From: Euglena gracilis
Taxonomy: Eukaryota > Euglenida > Euglenophyceae > Euglenales
Direction: 5' to 3'
Assembly: GCA_039621445.1 (NCBI GenBank)
Contig: CP154956.1
Span: forward strand, 94,182,406 to 94,246,405
Length of the DNA stretch: 64,000 nucleotides
Of this stretch, positions 41,127 through 49,598 are shown in pieces. Below the pieces are notes generated by a model. That model saw only the letters and a program-made list of their open reading frames with translations, had not been told where the DNA came from and made no database searches. Each line of letters begins with the position of its first letter. Position 1 is the stretch's first letter. The position numbers and the translations under genes are program-made.

Positions 41127-42027
41127 CCGCAGGGATTACCGCGGTGGGATGTGTTTGGAAAGCGGACTGTATTTGTCCCAAAACTTGTGTGAGCGTGAGT
41201 TGCTTTGACACATAGTTCCAACGTTGGGCAAGAGTCATCTCATGCCCTGCCAACTCCTCGCAGTGTATATCCTTCACGACGGATGGTGTGAAATGCAACA
41301 AAACCGCATCGAATTGTTCACGCATTTGCTTCTCGCTAAGTTCATCAACTTCGGAAGCAAGTGCTAACCATTTGGCATACCAAAGGTCAATGGATTTCCA
41401 TTTGCGATCCGATGGCGCGCATTGTCGCCATTTCTTCTCCAGGGTAATCCTGGTGACCAAGCTTGGGTTGGTTGAAGCGTATTGCTCAACCAGGTCATCG
41501 AATGATACGCCATTACGTATCACCAAATTGCGTGCGCGTTCTCGCTCCTCCCTCGGTAGGCAATCGATGAATTCCATCTTGACTACCTCAGGATTCGGGT
41601 CTTGGGTGGGGCCCTTGAGTGCCCAATAGTACTCCCAGTCCCGAAAAAACTGTCTCCATGTGGTTGGATCCCCGTCCCATTGGGGTTTCACCTTGTTCGC
41701 GATTGCGATGGTGCCCTTGAAATATCTCTGAGTAACACTTTGACCCTCGGTGGTATTCCGGGGGTTTGGGTCCGGGTAATTCTTAACACCAAACGGGTTT
41801 CGCGGATTTTCCGCTCCATGTGTACCCCATGCAGGATTTCCCGCACCAAGTGTAGGGTTTGCAGGATTTTCCTGCGGGAATGGCGGAAAATGTGGTGAAA
41901 TTCTCCCGGTGGCGCGGGTTTCCAGCCGAAAACCCGATGGGTGACCTGGTAATCCAGAACCCGATGGTGGTTGGTATGATCGCGAATGCGACACATGACC
42001 AATACCAGGTGTGGGGTGTTGGCTCAT
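41026..42027 (-). CDS. gag: Element D gag, capsid
   Basis: 333 residues. The N-terminal ~110 are Pro/Gly/Asn-rich, then the capsid core KPQWDGDPTTWRQFFRDWEY ... FIDCLPREERERARNLV ... WYAKWLALASEVDEL ... ELAGHEMTLAQRW. The ATG at 42,027 overlaps the stop of the upstream coiled-coil frame as ATGA, which suggests termination-reinitiation. Element C keeps an ATGA at the same place. A 7-bp hairpin (stem TGATACG, loop CCATTA) is at 41,503-41,522. Confidence 0.85.
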   Translation of the reverse strand: MSQHPTPGIGHVSHSRSYQPPSGSGLPGHPSGFRLETRATGRISPHFPPFPQENPANPTLGAGNPAWGTHGAENPRNPFGVKNYPDPNPRNTTEGQSVTQRYFKGTIAIANKVKPQWDGDPTTWRQFFRDWEYYWALKGPTQDPNPEVVKMEFIDCLPREERERARNLVIRNGVSFDDLVEQYASTNPSLVTRITLEKKWRQCAPSDRKWKSIDLWYAKWLALASEVDELSEKQMREQFDAVLLHFTPSVVKDIHCEELAGHEMTLAQRWNYVSKQLTLTQVLGQIQSAFQTHPTAVIPAGAVNAVQKSPMSPRSPTTGIENAESAFFEPRHG

Positions 42028-42560
42028 TCCTCGTACAAGGTTGGAATGTTGAATTTTTTGGTGGAGACTCGAAGTTTCGAGCGGTAGATCAATTTCCTCA
42101 TCGGAAATGTCCTGTGAAAAGTGGGTTTGTGCATTGGCAAATGCAAAGGTGGTACAATTCGCGTTTTCGTGGGTGGTTGTACCAAATTCGCGGTGGATGT
42201 AGGGATTCCTACTCCAGAAACGGCAATTTGATAACGCGATTCCAGGACATTTGGAATACCAACCGCAGCGCTTACCGCGGTGGGTGGTGGCACAACCGGT
42301 ACCGGAGTGGACATTTTATCCAAACTCGCGGACAAGTCATGCACCGTTTCTTCCAAATGTTCCACCAACTGGAGTTGGCCGCAAATACGATCAACTTCAG
42401 TCTCCAAATGCCTAATGCGTTTGCGGTAACGGGAAAAATCGTCCAAGTGTGGCAACTTTTCAGAAACCAAGCGTAGGTCTTGGACAAGTTGTCCTTGGGA
42501 CTCCTCCACATTCCGGAGTTGACCCGCAAGCGCTTTTACTGCATTTGAGACAATTTGCAA
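42024..42560 (-). CDS. gag: Element D gag, coiled-coil segment 2
   Basis: 178 residues with heptad-like LRNVEESQGQLVQDLRLVSE and RYRKRIRHLETEVDRICGQL, then a Pro/Val-rich linker. It is in the same frame as the upstream segment, separated by one TAA (near 42,590). It ends in the ATGA overlap with the capsid frame. Confidence 0.7.
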   Translation of the reverse strand: MQIVSNAVKALAGQLRNVEESQGQLVQDLRLVSEKLPHLDDFSRYRKRIRHLETEVDRICGQLQLVEHLEETVHDLSASLDKMSTPVPVVPPPTAVSAAVGIPNVLESRYQIAVSGVGIPTSTANLVQPPTKTRIVPPLHLPMHKPTFHRTFPMRKLIYRSKLRVSTKKFNIPTLYEE

Positions 42561-42584
42561 TTGGTGGGGTGATTTGGTGGGGGT

Positions 42585-43190
42585 TTACGCGGTGGTGCCC
42601 GAATTTTCCGCGGTTGGCTTTTCCAACGACGCAGAAATTCGTCCATCCAACTGTGAAACCTCATCTTGCATGGATCGGGCATTCCGATTCACAGATTCCT
42701 CAAATTGAATCAAAGTCGTGCAAAATGCTTGCAAGGTTTCCTTGTTGTCAACAAGCATTTTGTTATAGAATGAGCGAAATTTTGGTGACTCGGATATCCG
42801 AGCACGCGAAATGGGGGGAAGTGAGCGAATTTCCGCTACTGTGGTGGACAACAAGGGGCAACGGGTTTGTAATTCCCCAATAGCGGCTTGAATACCACTA
42901 ATGTCAGGAATTCGCTTGGAAAGTGCGGAAACATGCTCCTGCAAACCGACAACGGTGGCATTAATACCGCCAATGTCCGTTTGCATTTGTTGTTGCGCGA
43001 AATCCAACCGTTGTTCACAATCCGCGATTTTCGCGTTCAAGGAGGTTAATCCATCCTGATTTGCGGCACAATGGCAGGATTTTTGCTCCAAGTGTAAAAT
43101 TTGTTCCTCCAAAAGCTGGGTTTGCGTACGGGGAACAAAACTTTCTTGCACTTTCGCTTGAAATTGCTTCAATGCTCGATTTCCGAGCAA
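42585..43190 (-). CDS. gag: Element D gag, coiled-coil segment 1
   Basis: 201 residues of strong coiled-coil character (LLEEQILHLEQKSCHCAANQ, INATVVGLQEHVSALSKRI). It matches element C at 5,629-6,066. It starts about 15 bp after the stop of the upstream frame, in a different frame. Confidence 0.7.
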   Translation of the reverse strand: MLGNRALKQFQAKVQESFVPRTQTQLLEEQILHLEQKSCHCAANQDGLTSLNAKIADCEQRLDFAQQQMQTDIGGINATVVGLQEHVSALSKRIPDISGIQAAIGELQTRCPLLSTTVAEIRSLPPISRARISESPKFRSFYNKMLVDNKETLQAFCTTLIQFEESVNRNARSMQDEVSQLDGRISASLEKPTAENSGTTA

Positions 43191-43204
43191 AGGTGCAAAA
43201 TCCG

Positions 43205-44005
43205 TTATTGGGCTTCTTGGAAGGAAGTGGTGAGTGCGGCAAAATGCTCAACCGCAACAAAGTTACCGATTTGCGGCATTTTGGGGGTGGCATTTTGCGC
43301 TTGTAACTGGTGCTGCAATTGCAGTAGCATGGTTGAACATGATTCCACTTTGGCAAAAAGATGGCTCATACCATCTTGCACATGCGGAAACTTGGAATCA
43401 TTCCGCGTTTCCGCTTCATGCAGTGTTTCACTGATTTGTTGGAAATTTTGTGGAAGTTGGATGCGCAAAGTACTGTCAACACTTTCTCGAAAATGCTGAA
43501 GGTCTTTCCCCGCATTTTCAAAAATGTGTTGGCAATATTTGCCGATTTCCTGCAAATAATTCCAGCAATATTCCAGTTTGGTGTTGACAACCCTTTGATT
43601 GTCCTCATCAAACTGCAAAACCTTGTTGAGCATGGTTGCGCATTCCGCAACGCATTGGTGGACATGCAAAATTTGCTTGCTCAGCGGGTGATCCGCTGGG
43701 AGTTGACCGAGAATTCGGTAAACATCACCGGGGGTGAGGTTATCCCTCAAATCTTCCTCATAGTCCTCCACAATGGAAACGGCACCAGAGATTTCCGGTA
43801 CCACCAGACGCATATCTGGGTTCCATGGCAAAGCAGGGAAAACCGCAGTTTCCGCGGGTAATCCCGGCAATGCGCGAAATGGTGTGGGGGGTGGTAATTG
43901 AGGAGGGGGTTGGAAAAAACACGGTGTTTCCACCGAGTTACACTCCAAAAGGCCCACCGGTGCTTCCACCGGGGATCTTTTGGGTGTGAACAGAGCAAAG
44001 GGCAA
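43205..44005 (-). CDS. gag: Element D gag, N-terminal part
   Basis: 266 residues. Pro-rich N-terminus, then DNLTPGDVYRILGQL, LEYCWNYLQEIGKYCQHIFE and a Gln/Leu-rich helical end finishing FQEAQ and a TAA. Element C ends its first gag frame at the same FQEAQ motif, four residues before its stop. The start ATG is about 640 bp after the primer site. Hairpins at 43,635-43,651 (stem GTTGCG, loop CATTC), 43,922-43,935 and 43,957-43,972. Confidence 0.75.
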   Translation of the reverse strand: MPFALFTPKRSPVEAPVGLLECNSVETPCFFQPPPQLPPPTPFRALPGLPAETAVFPALPWNPDMRLVVPEISGAVSIVEDYEEDLRDNLTPGDVYRILGQLPADHPLSKQILHVHQCVAECATMLNKVLQFDEDNQRVVNTKLEYCWNYLQEIGKYCQHIFENAGKDLQHFRESVDSTLRIQLPQNFQQISETLHEAETRNDSKFPHVQDGMSHLFAKVESCSTMLLQLQHQLQAQNATPKMPQIGNFVAVEHFAALTTSFQEAQ

Positions 44006-44633
44006 ATACCCCTCACTTTATTCATGGGTGACATGGCTAACCAAGTGTAAGCGGGGTTCATCCCCATTATTCTTGTGGTCCAAATGGGCTTGGGCAAGGG
44101 GCTCATCCCCTCGCCGCATCAATGATGGGTGTACCGGGATGGAGGTAGGCATTTTGCCACCCACATCCCGCACAATCAATGACAATGATGATGAAGAGAG
44201 TTCATTACCTCCTTGCAACAATGAAGGCATTTCGCCTTGTGACAATGACAATTGATGCAATGTGACTTCTTGTTGCTTGGGGAGTCAGGAATTGGATCTT
44301 GTTTCCATCAAACCGTTCCAATCCCCGCCATCTTCTTCAAGATTGGTCAATGAACTCATTCACAAGTCATAATCGAATTTGTGGTTGGGGGTTGTGCTCT
44401 GCATCTTTTGAGATGGGTAAAAAGGCAAAAACCCAAAAATTCACACAAATAAGCAGTGAAACAGGGACCAGAAAGGTTGTATCGGCGAATACCGAACAGA
44501 GCCTTCTGAGACCTGTATCCTTGCTTAAAGGTTGGCTAGGGGCCAGGAACAGTACTTTCACCGTGTTTCACGGCTCAGTACGATCCTCACCACCAGTCAA
44601 CCACAGAGTTTCTCTGTGTAGGACCGTAACCTA
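44006..44633 (-). other. Element D 5' leader
   Basis: Untranslated leader between the primer site and gag. It carries 4-5 bp hairpins with loops TTCAT (44,053-44,065), CTCAT (44,097-44,111) and ATTTC (44,224-44,238). No ORF was recognised. Confidence 0.6.
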
Positions 44634-44635
44634 AT

Positions 44636-44645
44636 TCTGCTACCA
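44636..44645 (-). other. Element D primer binding site
   Basis: On the minus strand TGGTAGCAGA follows the LTR end ACACT directly, complementary to the initiator tRNA-Met 3' end. Confidence 0.88.
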
Positions 44646-45073
44646 AGTGTACGTCCAAAGCTTTCCCTTTTCCCCTTTTTGGGACTTTCTGAAAAAGCCT
44701 TTCGCTTTCGCCTTGGTGCGCAGCCTACTTATGGTAGGGAAAAGTCTTTGGAGTAACAAAAAGTGGTTTTCCCCTTTTGTTCCCAATTCCCCAAGAGGCA
44801 AAGCACAAGACAAAGACTTCAGAAGTTTCTTCTGGAGTCAAGTTCGATTGTTCTGAGGGTTTTTCCCTCTGACAAAACCAATGGTCAAACTCGGAATTGA
44901 CGACAGTGAAGAATACCACCTGTGGGGGAAGGAGAGAAAAGTGCTGACGTGTCCAGGGGCAGATCCCAGAAGGGTCTGCCACGATCTTACCAACTGTGGT
45001 TTCCACAGTGGTGCCACCGTCACGGAACCCACTCTGCAGATATCCTACAGAGCTGGGACGTGCCTGGTACACA
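44646..45073 (-). repeat. Element D 5' LTR
   Basis: 428 bp, about 1 percent different from the 3' LTR at 14,920-15,347. Termini on the minus strand are TGTGTACC and GTACACT. Confidence 0.95.
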
Positions 45074-45078
45074 GAAGT
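45074..45078. repeat. Target-site duplication of element D, right copy
   Basis: GAAGT, identical to 14,915-14,919. Confidence 0.92.
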
Positions 45079-45258
45079 CCACATGTATCCGCCTTTGACC
45101 ATCCAACACGGGAGAGGCGGGGCGTGGAGGCCAATTTGTGGCAAGGACTTGGAATGGCCTTGATGCGTGAGCTGGCCCAGTTGGCCTGGGGTCAATGCCC
45201 CGAACAACTTCATGATTGCGGTACCTCTAGTACTCATTCCCCATACCAATGTACATAA
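45079..45258 (+). pseudogene. LINE ORF C-terminal end (3' part, after element D)
   Basis: The frame continues from 14,919 as HMYPPLTIQH and ends GQCPEQLHDCGTSSTHSPYQ with a TAA at about 45,256. The last ~55 residues (GLGMALMRELAQLAW) match the usual short C-terminal extension after the GGIG motif of these proteins. The continuity across a 30-kb insertion is the evidence for the nest. Confidence 0.8.
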
Positions 45259-45456
45259 TGAATACCTTTACCCTAACCGCCAAACGTCCACCAACCTTCA
45301 ACATGAGCACATAACACTGGCCCACAAACCTTAACCAGCCACCGTTGTGCTCTCACTACCAGTGGCCCTCGGGCCATGCTGAGATTATTGGCGTCCTTCC
45401 AGCATGCGGGGAGATATTTTTTAAGGACTGGGGGGGATCCCTGAATTGGGGTCAAG
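45259..45456. other. No gene recognised
   Basis: Sequence between the LINE 3' end and the inverted-repeat element; includes no coding content. It may hold the LINE 3' untranslated region. Confidence 0.45.
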
Positions 45457-45851
45457 TTCTGGGCAAGGCTGCATAGAGGTGGAGGTAGAGGTCAAAGGCC
45501 TCTACCTCTATGTCAACCACCTCTACCTCTACCTCTACCTCTATGTCACCTCTATGTCTGTAAAATGTACCAAAATGGCCTCAAAAAGGGTCATAAAACA
45601 CCCCATCTGCTCGGAAAATGGCAATTTTGCATGAAAACACACCCAAAACGGCGAGGGGATGAGAAACAATATGTGGGTTGGTGGTTTTTAAAGTTGTTGG
45701 CGCAGTTATGTAACCACATTGAGCAATTCTGAAAACGTTTCATGTTTTTCCCCTTTGCTTGCAAAAAAAATCCTTTATTGAGTCATTTTCCTTTGATTTT
45801 TGACATAGAGGTGACATAGAGGCATAGAGGAGGTTGGAAAACCTCTACCTC

Positions 45852-46429
45852 TGTGGCCGGTTCGAGGCCGGCCAACTACCACAAGCGAACGCGGGCGGAC
45901 CACCTGGCGGTAATCGGGCGACAGCCCAGGGTCGAGACCGGAGAAGGCCCTGCAGGCGGCACGCCTTATTATCGCCACCGGTACCCGAGTGGATCTGGCA
46001 CTCGGTTGTGGTCCCAAAGATCCCGGTTCGAGTCCCGGCGGGTACCCCCACGGGGGTAAAAAGAAAGGCCCGACCGGAGAGAAAGAGAATTCGATCTTAC
46101 GCCCCAGGCAACAGCCCTGGAACTGGTAGCAGAGGTTGATTCCCGAGGAAGGGGAGTGTGGCCGGTTCGAGGCCGGCCAACTACCCCAAGCGAACGCGGG
46201 CGGACCACCTGGCGGTAATCGGGCGACAGCCCAGGGTCGAGACCGGAGAAGGCCCTGCAGGCGGCACGCCTTATTATCGCCCCCGGTACCCGAGTGGATC
46301 TGGCACTCGGTTGTGGTCCCAAAGATCCCGGTTCGAGTCCCGGCGGGTACCCCCACGGGGGCAAAAAGAAAGGCCCGACCGGAGAGAAAGATAATTCGAT
46401 CCTACGCCCCAGGCAACAGCCCTGGAACT
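45852..46429 (+). mobile_element. TRIM1: miniature LTR retrotransposon with tRNA-like LTRs
   Basis: Two 273-bp direct repeats (45,852-46,124 and 46,157-46,429; about five differences) begin TGTGGCC and end GGAACT. The internal part is only about 32 bp: primer site TGGTAGCAGAGG at 46,124-46,135, a few bases, then the purine tract GAGGAAGGGGAG. CCTC on both sides (45,848-45,851, 46,430-46,433) is a possible 4-bp target duplication in MITE1. It encodes nothing and would depend on an autonomous element; the primer site and purine tract match those of element A. Each LTR carries a tRNA-like sequence. Confidence 0.88.
45981..46046 (+). other. tRNA-like sequence in TRIM1 5' LTR
   Basis: GTACCCG pairs with CGGGTAC as a 7-bp acceptor-like stem, GAGTG/CACTC forms a D-like arm, the loop TTGTGGT would place anticodon GTG (His), and the T loop TTCGAGT sits in a nearly paired CCCGG/CCCGG stem. 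The B box GGTTCGAGTCC is perfect. At 66 nt it is shorter than a tRNA. A second copy is at 46,286-46,351 in the 3' LTR, and another B box (GGTTCGAGGCC) lies at each LTR start. Confidence 0.65.
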
Positions 46430-46520
46430 CCTCTACCTCCACCTCTACCTCTATCCCTCTACCTCTATGCAGCCTTGTTCTGGGTTAAAAAAAAAACGCC
46501 CTTTCCCCGCCTGTGGGGCT

Positions 46521-46960
46521 GGGGGCTGGATTGAGGTTGAGGTTTGCAAAAAAAAAAACATCAACCACAACGTCGACAACCTTAACCTCAACCTCAACCT
46601 CAATGTTACCTCAATGTCCAAAAAAAATAAGAAAATTGATCTCACAAAAAGCATCGATTGGGCAATCTCATCTTCTAAAAACTTCCTCGAAGGCAAGTTT
46701 GGAAAATTTGTGTCACAGCACAACATATGTGGGTTGGAAATGTGTTGGTTGGTGATTTTAAATCTTGACATAAATGACCAATTGCTCAATTTTTTGAAAA
46801 AAAGACAGGTAATTTGCCTCTCTTTGTTGCAAAGCTTTTGTTATTGATTCTTTCTTCTTTGGATTTTGACCAAAAAAATGACACTGAGGTATCATTGAGG
46901 TCCCAACGTCAACCTCAACCTCAATCTCAACCTCAATACCTCAACCTCAATCCAGCCTTG
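46521..46960. mobile_element. MITE2: TTGAGG-type inverted-repeat element
   Basis: The left end GGCTGGATTGAGGTTGAGG (from about 46,524) and right end, its reverse complement followed by AGCCTTG to 46,960, form terminal inverted repeats. Internal arms are (TTGAGG)n and (CCTCAA)n. The ends and core match MITE1 except that every hexamer is TTGAGG instead of TAGAGG. No clear target duplication and no coding sequence. Confidence 0.75.
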
Positions 46961-47380
46961 CTCCACCCCCCGGGAGTGGTAAAAAATTGTACGGTGCCCA
47001 CCCGGCACGACCCCGGGGGAGGAGGGGGGAGTCGGGTAGGAACCCCCCCCCGGGACGACACTTTTAAAAAACTTCTTTCTTGCTTTTCTGGTTGATTGTC
47101 TTTAATGCCACGCCATACGGCAGTGGCGTTTCATCCAGACCAATTTGCAGCCCTGTGAGGGGATGGGGGGGGGGTTATACCTTGGGTACCTCCAGGTACC
47201 GAGCAGCCTCCTCCGGTGTGGCACGCCACACGTCGTGTGCTTGTAAGTCCGCTGCTGTGTTTTTTCTGTCTGTGGTTGCAACCTGCATCCGCCCAAACTT
47301 ATTCCCTTTCCTGCAACCCAACCGGGATCAGGGGAGATCAGGCAGTAGACTTTGGTCATTTTTACCCCCCCTCCCCCCCC
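46961..47380. other. No gene recognised; C/G-runs
   Basis: Runs of C and G at about 46,966-47,055 and 47,160-47,175. No protein family in any frame. Confidence 0.45.
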
Positions 47381-47384
47381 CCTA

Positions 47385-47775
47385 TGGTGAAGTTCACCGT
47401 TTGAAAGTTCACCGGGGGGTCCCGGACCCCCTCCCCCCACCCTCTGCCTAACCCATCGGTGAACTTCACCGGTGAAGTTCACCAAGAGAGTACTTTTTTG
47501 GCCAAAAATGGCCAAAAATGAAATTTTGGGCAAGTTTTCGGAAATTTCGATAAAATTCCATGAAGCATCAACCTCAAAATGACCATATTGAGAGGAAAGG
47601 AGCAAAATTTTACCCATGAAAATTTCACCCCCAACCATCAAAACGGTGAAGTTCACCGGTGAACTTCACCGGTGAACTTCACCGCCGAAAGTACCCCCCC
47701 CTCCCCCCCGGTGAATGTTCACCGGTGAACTTCACCGGGGGGGGTCCACAGCCCCCCCCCCCACCACTGCCTAAC
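47385..47775. repeat. Cluster of GGTGAASTTCACC palindromes with C-run spacers
   Basis: At least six near-perfect palindromes of the form GGTGAA-(C or G)-TTCACC at 47,388-47,402, 47,458-47,482, 47,644-47,683 and 47,708-47,738, several adjacent. Two copies of TTCACCGGGG..GTCC..CCCCC...CTGCCTAACC (about 47,408 and 47,732) are direct repeats. No gene present. Confidence 0.8.
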
Positions 47776-49199
47776 CTCCAGGGTTGGGGGGTGGGGTTTT
47801 AGGGTTTTTTTAATCATTTTTTGGGTTAAGCCCTGGTTGAGGGAGATCTCGGGAAGCTCTTCAGGCAGAACCTCAGGTCACAGTCGCACAACATCAGCTG
47901 CCTGCAGGGGCGTCCTTCGCCCAGAAGGTGGGTTCTGCGAACCGTTACCGGCCTAGGGGATAACTTGACCGTGGACTACAAACACCTCAATGTCCTTTAT
48001 CCTTTTCACTCACCCCCCCCCGCAGAGCCATCTGCCATCTTCATGCATCACTCCCCCCCCACAAAGCGCACCCTAGCTGCCATCTTCTGAATGTATTCCC
48101 AGTCCAGTGGAACACCCGATTGGCTGAGGTTGACCACCGCCTCCGCCAGCAGTGTTTACTCCTTCTGTGACAGAAGCTGGGGCCGGCCCTGCAACTTCAG
48201 CTGCTCCTTCATCTTCACTGCTGCCGCCTAGCCTCTCAGGGTGGTCCTTGGTACACTGGTTCCCTGCAACTTCAGCATCTTGGGGACTGATCCCACCCCT
48301 TTCTGGAGGCAGCAAACTGACCCAAACACGACATCCATGGGACAACCACAACACTCCACAATATTCCACCTCTGGACAAACCTTTTTCTCCACGCAAGGC
48401 AATCACCGTGATCAGGACTGGAAAAGCCGGAAGGTACAGCAACGGGTACTCCATTCACCATGTCAGTGGGAGGGACATGTGCTGCAAACGGGTTGGGGAA
48501 GGGGGCCAGTCGTAGAACATCAGCCCCCACTTGGGCCTTCCGCTCGGACGTCCACTTGGTCCATTGCCCACAATGTTGAGGCTTCTCTGTGTGTGTACGG
48601 GCTGTCTCCCGCATCTGCTGCCAGGCAGCACCTTCAGGCTTCTTCAACCAGTTCTTCAGCATGACCTTGGATCCAAAAGATACACTTGGACCCAAACTGG
48701 CAGTAGCACGGTCCTGTGAAGAGGGATGACAAAATTCTGATGCACACACATTACCGCACCTTCCAGCAGCTTGAGCAACTGGAGCCTTCAGATAAGGATA
48801 AAATAAGATAACCAAGATAGCCAAATGGAAGTGGAGGGTGAGACAAGGCCAATTTGGTACCACCCGTCCTGGGATAGGGCAGCGTCTGCAGAGATGACGG
48901 GGCAGAAGAGCGGGGTGGGGATGGGGTCTGTAGCATCCTAGGAGAAGGAGGTATGTTAGGGCTGCGCATTTTTGGAAAGGCGTGGCCCAAACGGTGAAGG
49001 TTGGTTTTTGTGAGGTACCGGCTTCGGAGGATTAGAGTGGCTCCTCTGTAAGGCCCTGTGTACCAGAGCATGAAGCCGGTGAGGTGGTCAATGAGTTTGG
49101 GGTGGAGAGATGTACAGGGGGTTAGAATAAGAAGTCACAAAAAGCTGTTTTCTGAAAAAGCCGACATAAAAAATTGACGGCTTTTTTTTGACAGGTCGC
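47776..49199. other. No confidently recognised gene
   Basis: A minus-strand frame at 48,228-48,863 (about 211 residues, with CGNVCASEFC and WRKRFVQRW) and a plus-strand frame at 48,152-48,664 overlap; neither resembles a known family. Either may be an exon or debris of a mobile element. Nothing else was recognised. Confidence 0.35.
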
Positions 49200-49203
49200 G
49201 AAC

Positions 49204-49598
49204 ATGGTGGCGAGTTTTAACTTGGCGAATTTTTCCCCTGTCTCCTCTTTTTTCGCAACAGGCGGATGCCAGCCTGGCTATCTTGGTTCGGCTTTATCGC
49301 TTACTATACTGGTTGCTACAGTTGCTGACGCTGCTGAAAAGGTGTGGTGCTTCATGTTTATCAAAACTTTTGGCATCCCTCTTCACCGGACCGTGGATGC
49401 CGCGTCATACGGCGCCAAATACCTTACCCGTCACAGCAGCTGGCAGAACTGCTAGCCCTCGAATGCGCTGCAAAACTCGCCCACCATATCGGCTTAAACT
49501 TCGCCACCATCTTTGGCGACAACATGGGTGCCCTCCAACTCCTAGCCGGCCTCCGCCCTTCACAACATGACCTGCTCCACCCTCCACCGTCAAGTTAA
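49204..49598 (+). pseudogene. LINE-like RNase H remnant
   Basis: In two frames the sequence reads ATGGCQPGYLG, then, after a shift, PYPSQQLAELLALECAAKLA and NFATIFGDNMGALQLLAGL. That order (start strand, Q..AE, GDN) is the RNase H layout of LINE or retroviral-like polyproteins. The frame shift and the lack of flanking RT mark it as debris. Confidence 0.5.

Larger units (their letters stand above)
14920..45073 (-). mobile_element. Element D: large Ty3-type chromodomain LTR retrotransposon (contains nested element A)
   Basis: The 428-bp LTRs are at 44,646-45,073 (5' on the minus strand) and 14,920-15,347 (3'), differing at about four positions. There is a 5-bp target duplication, an initiator-Met primer site and a purine tract. 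In minus-strand order it encodes gag (44.0-40.3 kb), protease, a methyltransferase-like block and RT (40.1-37.9), RT/RNase H (37.9-36.8), integrase and chromodomain (36.8-35.2), and a long unrecognised coding block (35.0-16.4). That last block is interrupted by element A. D proper is about 16.5 kb, long for Ty3 elements. Its coding sequence is dense in short perfect hairpins. Several stops and frameshifts make this copy non-autonomous, though the low LTR divergence says it moved recently. Confidence 0.93.
45464..46477. mobile_element. MITE1: TAGAGG-type inverted-repeat element with nested TRIM1
   Basis: A perfect 17-bp terminal inverted repeat, CAAGGCTGCATAGAGGT at 45,464-45,480 and its complement at 46,461-46,477, is flanked by a 7-bp target duplication TTCTGGG (45,457-45,463 and 46,478-46,484). 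Inside each end lie arrays of GAGGTA hexamers (5' side also GAGGTA/TACCTC arms at 45,481-45,560; 3' side at 45,810-45,851 and 46,430-46,460). The core (ATATGTGGGTTGGTGGTTTTTAA, TTGAGCAATT) is shared with MITE2. No transposase, so non-autonomous. TRIM1 sits in the right arm. Confidence 0.85.

Noticed and set aside
45981-46351. Two functional tRNA-His genes
   Set aside because: The folds are short (66 nt) with poor anticodon stems, and both copies lie at the same place in the two LTRs of a miniature ret­rotransposon.
47870-48000. Large-subunit rRNA-like segment (GGGATAACTTG near 47,958)
   Set aside because: Only a few words match; the surrounding sequence does not follow rRNA.
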